NCBI GenBank assembly: GCA_036245805.1
Contig: BTRK01000004.1
Span: 12,462,001 to 12,526,000 of the forward strand
Reading direction: 5' to 3'
Length of the DNA stretch: 64,000 nt
Source: Pristionchus mayeri
Lineage: Eukaryota; Nematoda; Chromadorea; Rhabditida; Neodiplogasteridae
The notes under the pieces: model-generated
What the model was told of the DNA's origin: nothing
Seen by the model: the letters and a program-made list of their open reading frames with translations, nothing else
The model's database searches: none
Position numbers and translations under genes: made by a program
Part shown: piece after piece, positions 59,001 through 64,000 of the stretch
Numbering within the stretch: position 1 is the stretch's first letter
Layout of the letters: each line of letters starts with the position of its first letter

Positions 59001-60201
59001 GTGTACCGACATTGGCCGGAAATTCACTTCGGAAATGACTAGAAAGGACGATACGTTTTTATCCTTCCCTACAGTCTTTCTCTCACTTTCCCTTTCCATG
59101 ACCTACCTGCTAGCATCGAATGATTCTCCGGCTCCATGTCGTTTGCCCATCACATCGACCATTCTGATGGCGGAATCCTCCACGATTGGTCGAATCTTCT
59201 TGAGGGAGTTGATGGAGAAGGAGGGGGAAGCGAGTCCGCGCAGTCTCTTCCAGCGGGCGCCTGCAGAAATCTTGTAATACCTTCGTCGCTGTACAATCGG
59301 GAGAAAAACGCAAGGCGAATTTACAAAATACGAGATTATTTAAAGAAATCTGACCTCGAGATTCGAACAGGTTCACTTTGGGATTGTTGTCGAGGTCCTG
59401 GGGAAGAGGAGGAGCCTGAATTGATATCTGTATTTTTCGCGATCGCCAAAATCGAGATTTTATATTGTGGATCATCGTTCGACTGAGCAATGTAAGAAAA
59501 AATCCAACTCCAACGAGAACGAACCCTTCTGGCGTAGAAGTTATCGAACTGCTTGACGAAAACCTCCGTGATCATGTCCAGGTCCGAGGTTACCAGTACA
59601 TTCCTCACGCCCTCCTTGTACCCGTACACTTTGCCGTATTCCTGCACGGATCAATTTAGTTAGAAAAATTCGCTCGATAAAGTCTGATGAGCCACCCCTC
59701 TTGTCTCCCCTTAAGGCCTCACGAAGATAACAAGCTGTTCGAGATACGATACCACGGCCTATTTTCTCTACCTCTCTCGTTATTCGACTGTTAGTAAGAG
59801 TGCATAATATGATCCCTACTTCGAATCTCAGAGATAGAGATTTGATCGTTGATCTTGCTCACCTTGGTCCATTCGTGAATCTTCATTGGCATCGGTTCGT
59901 AGAACTGGTTGATTTCGCGGACGTTTCCGTAGAAAAGGCGCGAAGCCGGGCCGGGCACACCCTTGCGTCGCCAGTATTGCGATTGCCAGACGAGGTACCT
60001 GAGCAAGAGGTAAGATCATAGAAACTGGGACTAGCATTGCGATTTTCGCTACATTGCTCGTGAATCGATCAATGGGACGAAAGTTTGAGGAATGCTGAGA
60101 TGAATACGCGCATTTCTTACAGAAAGGCCTAAGGGAACTCACCGATAGACGGCGAATGCAGCAGTGGCTGCAGCTGCGAGAAAGTAGACTAGGAAAGCCA
60201 T
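56038..60201 (-). CDS. Cytochrome P450, CYP3-clan (CYP13-like), complete
   Basis: Seventeen minus-strand exons (60201-60143, 59998-59863, 59641-59525, 59415-59355, 59260-59107, 58879-58780, 58528-58439, 58319-58236, 58125-58018, 57907-57847, 57708-57629, 57464-57349, 57185-57128, 56970-56885, 56578-56498, 56309-56237, 56115-56038) join in phase to about 513 residues. It has an N-terminal membrane anchor, the proline-rich hinge GVPGPA, RWKRLRGLASPSF (helix C), the I-helix motif AGYDTTS, ETLR of helix K, FKPER, and the heme loop FGAGPRLCVG with its cysteine ligand. All catalytic landmarks are present, so it should be an ER monooxygenase acting on xenobiotics or lipids. The acceptor of exon 10 (TTTGTAAG) is weak; the last intron has a GC donor (CAG|GCAAGG). 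CYP13 placement is by resemblance. Confidence 0.95.
56692..56785. repeat. Palindromic hairpin inside a P450 intron
   Basis: GAGCAATGGTCTGACTCTG with TTCAGTTTGCACGCTCTCTC pairs with its complement around CGCCGGTCAGAAAG. It is almost the same sequence as the hairpin in the intron at 7118-7226, 49 kb away. Confidence 0.88.
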
Positions 60202-61348
60202 TGTTGTGATGGGCGACTGGTGCTCCGGCGTGGCTTATATAGCCCCGGCCTACCGCGTACAAACTACGAATCGGTCGGAAAAGCAAGAGGGCGTGTGGAG
60301 AAAGAGAAATGCACGTATTTGGCAATCATTTCCATTGTTGACCTCCCCATCTCTCGATCACATTTCTCGTCCATCTTTTCGTGTTGGAATTGTGATCGAG
60401 ATGTAGTGGCGAGGGTGAGAGGGAGGCGAGAGAGCGAGACAAAGGAGGAGAGTGTGCCCCCCTATTATAAGAGGTGCGCAGTTGGTCACAGTGTGGCTCG
60501 CGTTAGATTAGAGGGGAGAGCATGTTCATTATGCTAGCCAGGTCACAATTGAATGTCTGACTTGTCTGTATCAGCCAAAGTGTGCTTCAAGCGTGAATCA
60601 CCCTTCCGACCTCCCCCTTCCAATTTCATTCCTGGCGCCAATACCAAGAAATGGCCTTGAAGAATGAACGATCAATGCCATCTTTGGTATTTCCTTTCTT
60701 CCCTCTCTACATTTCCCATCAACACCACGCATTAGCTCGAATAAGGATGATTGTTTTCGTAGGGGAAGGAGAGGAAGGTTGGAAAGTAACTCCAAAGATT
60801 ACCTATCCGAACAGTAGCTCAAAATAAATATGTTTAAACGTTGACTTCGCAGATCGATCGGCAGTACCCACAGCCACAATTCAGTGAACAATACGCACTT
60901 TGAAGGATCTCGGGATGTGATGCATATGTTGGCCATTGAAGGTAATCATTTGAAAGTTTTGTTAATATCAGCAATCAGAGAGCGGCTCGCTGGACGCCCT
61001 GATCCTAACGACACATTTGGAAGGAGTTCGCAAAGGAGGAGCGACTCACCTTCCATCAACGTCTTCAAGTAACTTGTATTTCCTGCACATTATAATGTAT
61101 TTGTAGGGGACGGGAATTGGTTTTTACGCAATTTTGTAACTCCAATAGAGTAGGTAGAACAGTCGTTCCTTTTGTTCTTCGATATCGGGAAATCAATAGT
61201 GTGCTTTATTTCCTTAGAAAACACCAAAATTCTCACTGATATTTGTCACACGCGAAGGGAATAATAATGCATGCGAATTGTGAATTTCCCTAAAGATTTG
61301 CCTAGTTGTACAGTACATGTATCATTTCACCAACCTTGCAAGTTGCAC
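60202..61348. other. Divergent promoter region between the P450 and the str gene
   Basis: GA-rich tracts (about 60405-60460) with a CTATTATAAGAGG at 60460 lie upstream of the P450. No coding sequence is supported; overlapping ORFs at 60206-60795 are compositional. Confidence 0.4.
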
Positions 61349-61357
61349 GTCTTTCAG
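61349..61357 (+). promoter_or_regulatory. Probable trans-splice acceptor at the start codon
   Basis: GTCTTTCAG directly precedes the ATG at 61358, with no upstream in-frame start. In nematodes this arrangement usually receives a spliced leader. It also fixes the start of the str gene. Confidence 0.55.
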
Positions 61358-63695
61358 ATGTCATCTTCAATATTTGCCTTCGCTTATCACGAGCCCTTTC
61401 ACTCCATCTACGCTATCATCATCACTAGCCTATCTCTGTTCTCCAATTCCCTATTGCTCTTCGTCATCTTTTCGACTCCATCTCGACTCGGCCACTATCG
61501 ACTCCTTCTGGTTTGCCGCCTTCAATCGCCTGACTGCGCGTTTAGCACCCTATTTAAGGCAATATTCGCAATATGCGACATCACGACTTCCATCGGAATG
61601 GCCGCTTTCTCGCCGGTATGTGCTAAACAGGTGTTCAGAAAGTAAACCTTCATGGAAAGAAGCCCCCAGAGTGAAGTTTTCGCACATAGAAAAGCCAATT
61701 GACATTTAACTTCCTCTCACAGCGTTAATCAGATCGAACTTGGACAGGTCGCGCATCTCACATCCACTGGCGGTTATCTCTTCCCTCGCCATGCAGGCCG
61801 AATGACGCTGTTCGGGGGTAATAAGTGTAATTTGGGTATTTATCTCGAAATTTTCAGCACTTTTTAATTGCTTAAAATTAAATTTATTCCAAATAGAGAG
61901 ATGACTGTCCGAATTACGTAAAAGTAACAATTTTAGACATTTTTTGCAGTCTCATTGGATACTCCTCTCTGCTTGTTTTTTATCGGTGCCTTCTACCAGA
62001 CGTTCATCATTCTAGCCTATCACTACGTCTATCGATACAAGGCCGTCACAAAGTGCGTCTTTTCCTTGCATACTGTCAAACGGAAATACCTTTCCACGTG
62101 CTAATTTTGGTAGTTATGGTCAGCTTCTGTTACTGCGAAATGCTGGCATAAACTACTGTACGAAAAAAACAATGGAAAATATAACACATACGTAATTTTC
62201 TTGTTGATCAGACAGGATGATTTAGGTATCTCTATTCGTCGTGCACCGATGGATGGAAGCTCAGACAGTGGGCCTCCATGGGAGTGCTTCTATACGTCGT
62301 CTACATTGGAGGCATCGTCTCTTCATGCGCCCTAGTTTTCACTCCGGACGAATTTACGCGGCTAGTTTATCTTGATGTCGACGTAGAAGAAAAATAAACA
62401 AAGTATTAGTACAGTTTATATGTGAATTTATAACAAAGTAACTTTTAAAAATTCTAAAATACGTAACTTCAATCTTTTTTGCAATGCTAATGCGCCGTCA
62501 ATTATTCTGGAAATCTACGGTGTGAATCTCTCCAATCCCGACATTGGCTATTTAGAGATCATCATTAGCGTAAGTGTGTCATTATTACCAAAAGTAGAAA
62601 ACAAACTTCTAAATTCACATCAATTTATCTAAAATAAACATTGAAGCGTCGCTGCGCCACAGGCTCAACGGATTTTTGCGTGCACTGGCCTTCTGTGGCC
62701 GCCTTTTCTTTTGTGGTGTTCCTGGTGGCAAGTACTGTAGCAGTGATCGCATACTGCATGGACCAAACGAGGGCCGCGATTCGGTATGTGACTTCCCGAT
62801 AGAATTCGAAATTCAGGCCGCAGTCTCTTTATTTTGCCCTCCCTCACCCGTTTGAGAGAGTGAGCAGAATAAATAGGACGTAGCATCGATTTTCTCACTC
62901 TGCTTTCCGCTGTTTTCACATGTTAATTTCAAGAATATCAGATCAACGATGAATAATCTATCGCCGAAAACGCTGCAAATGCAGCGCGCTCTGTTCAACG
63001 CTCTGCTGGTGCAGGTAACTGGGTACTGTATAGGCGAAAACATGGAATCGCCCTCTGCACATCCCGCATTTTCACTTCATCGTCCTTTCACTTTCACTTC
63101 CTATCGTGCTGAGAAGTGAATAGTGTGACACATCAGGTGTTTTAGACTACAATGGGTGGGTTCAAAATTGATGAGAAGACGGAGGAGCATTCAGACGGCA
63201 GTTCCGTGCGTGTTCTCCTACACGCCAGTGGTCCTTTGCTTGCTCTTCTCGATTGCGACCGGTTTGTCTTCGGTTCTAATTTTGCTTAGCATCTCTGTAT
63301 TCCAAAAACTATTTGCTATGGGAAGGTGTATCAATGGGAGAAATAGATGTATGATAAGAGTAAATGAGGTTCTGCAAGATGTTGAGAAAGGAAGCGATAA
63401 CTTCCTGGATATCCGTGTGAAAGCTGTTGCAGGCATCCAACTCGGCGATGCCGGCACGTTTATCTTCGCCGTGGCCGCAATCTTCCCCGCAATCGATTCC
63501 CTCTTCGTCCTCTTCTTCATCGCCACCTATCGCAGCGCCGTCGTCCGCCTCTTCCGCTTGCCCTCCTCGTTGGCATCTGGAGCCGACACGTCGTCCACCC
63601 ATCACAAGGACGTGCACACAACCACGAAGGTGCGCACGATGCGATCAGCATCTATGCATAGATGGTGCAGCGGTTATTGCTATAGATCACGATAA
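61358..63695 (+). CDS. str-type chemosensory 7TM receptor
   Basis: Exons 61358-61510, 61559-61615, 61748-61817, 61950-62052, 62226-62382, an exon ending 62569, 62647-62783, 62942-63014, 63195-63261 and 63433-63695 encode about 385 residues. Landmarks are TM1 with RLGHYRLLL, FAICDIT, TGGYLFPRH, YHYVYRYKAV after TM3, QWASMGVLLYVV in TM4, LYGVNLSNP-like loop (read as IYGVNLSNPD), SPKTLQMQRALFNALLVQ before TM6, and FPAIDSLFVLFF in TM7. These fit str. The exon around 62480-62569 has no AG acceptor in the needed phase: upstream sequence reads TTTTTTGCAATG where CAG would be expected. That is either a sequence error, a mutation inactivating the gene, or a missed splice form. Confidence 0.8.
62811..62882. 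repeat. Palindromic hairpin in a str intron
   Basis: GTCTCTTTATTTTGCCCTC pairs imperfectly with GTGAGCAGAATAAATAGGAC around CTCACCCGTTTGAGAG. It lies in the intron 62784-62941 and belongs to the dispersed hairpin class. Confidence 0.7.
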
Positions 63696-64000
63696 ATGTT
63701 TATTCTGCGAAATGTGTGTGTACAAGATTCCTCGAATCAGGAAGGACCAAGCCAATAAGATCTAAAAATCGATTATTATTCTACATAGAATATCTGATTT
63801 AGCATATCTTCCTACCATGCTAACTCGTACTAATGTAGACAAGTACAGGAAAATCGGGAGATCTGGCAGTGCAACACACTTTTACCCTTGCACGATCATT
63901 GTCAGGAGTGATATTTCTCACTCGTGAGCAGTTGTTTATTTTCGTCCAAATTCGTCCTTTGGCCGCCTGAGAGGGCACCGAAAGAGCAAAAATGGTGTCC
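63696..64000. other. Downstream of the str gene; no gene seen
   Basis: AT-rich flank to the end of the window with no splice chain or repeat recognised. Confidence 0.45.

Noticed and set aside
63218..63617. Minus-strand ORFs of about 100 codons with acidic repeats
   Set aside because: They are antisense to the last str exons, where TM7 motifs are clear.
1..64000. CRISPR arrays, tRNA or rRNA genes, bacterial operons
   Set aside because: No regularly spaced repeats with spacers, no cloverleaf or rRNA core was recognised, and the gene structure is clearly eukaryotic. The repeat array at 29482 has no spacers.

Overview
This window reads as nuclear DNA of a free-living clade V nematode. Coding exons are short, introns are often 40-100 bp with TTTCAG-type acceptors, and some start codons follow a trans-splice-like TTTCAG. 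The gene content is dominated by nematode-only seven-transmembrane chemoreceptor families. A diplogastrid such as Pristionchus is possible, but the sequence alone does not prove it. Gene models below were built by hand from reading-frame phase, splice signals and family resemblance; no alignment was run.

Layout. 1-4.2 kb: an srd chemoreceptor (+), a TA-flanked transposon and a str chemoreceptor (-). 4.8-6.3 kb: a short hairpin and a 1-kb palindrome. 6.8-9.5 kb: a secreted DUF148/SXP-RAL-2-like protein whose last intron holds a MITE, followed by a third TA-flanked element. 11.6-14.9 kb: an inverted repeat and poorly resolved sequence with one clear orphan terminal exon. 14.9-16.5 kb: a complete sri-like receptor. 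18.5-20.9 kb: two tandem genes for short secreted six-cysteine peptides that I do not recognise. 23.1-25.0 kb: a complete sra/srab-type receptor, tail to tail with a complete nuclear hormone receptor (25.1-28.5 kb, -). 30.0-33.9 kb: a mosaic of gene pieces made of a decayed guanylyl cyclase domain, a truncated mariner, an internal fragment of TAF2 and the tail of an srd receptor. 36.7-37.8 kb: a broken str receptor. 38.9-53.1 kb: transposons and very long nested palindromes surrounding a complete srd gene (42.7-46.3 kb). 55.3 kb: a hAT-type MITE. 56.0-60.2 kb: a complete cytochrome P450 (-). 61.4-63.7 kb: a str receptor (+).

The complete chemoreceptors (srd x2, str x2, sri, sra/srab), with two broken ones, make this a small mixed chemosensory cluster. 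The P450 and the nuclear receptor are the usual detoxification and regulatory neighbours of nematode accessory regions. Repeats shape the region: receptor introns carry foldback elements, a family of short hairpins sharing a CTCTCTC/CCGGTC core recurs through the window, and gene fragments have been joined around transposon remnants. The most novel items are the six-cysteine peptide pair, the fragment mosaic with an exact TAF2/srd junction, four GC-AG introns, and very short intron-like gaps exactly where conserved receptor or cyclase blocks are missing.
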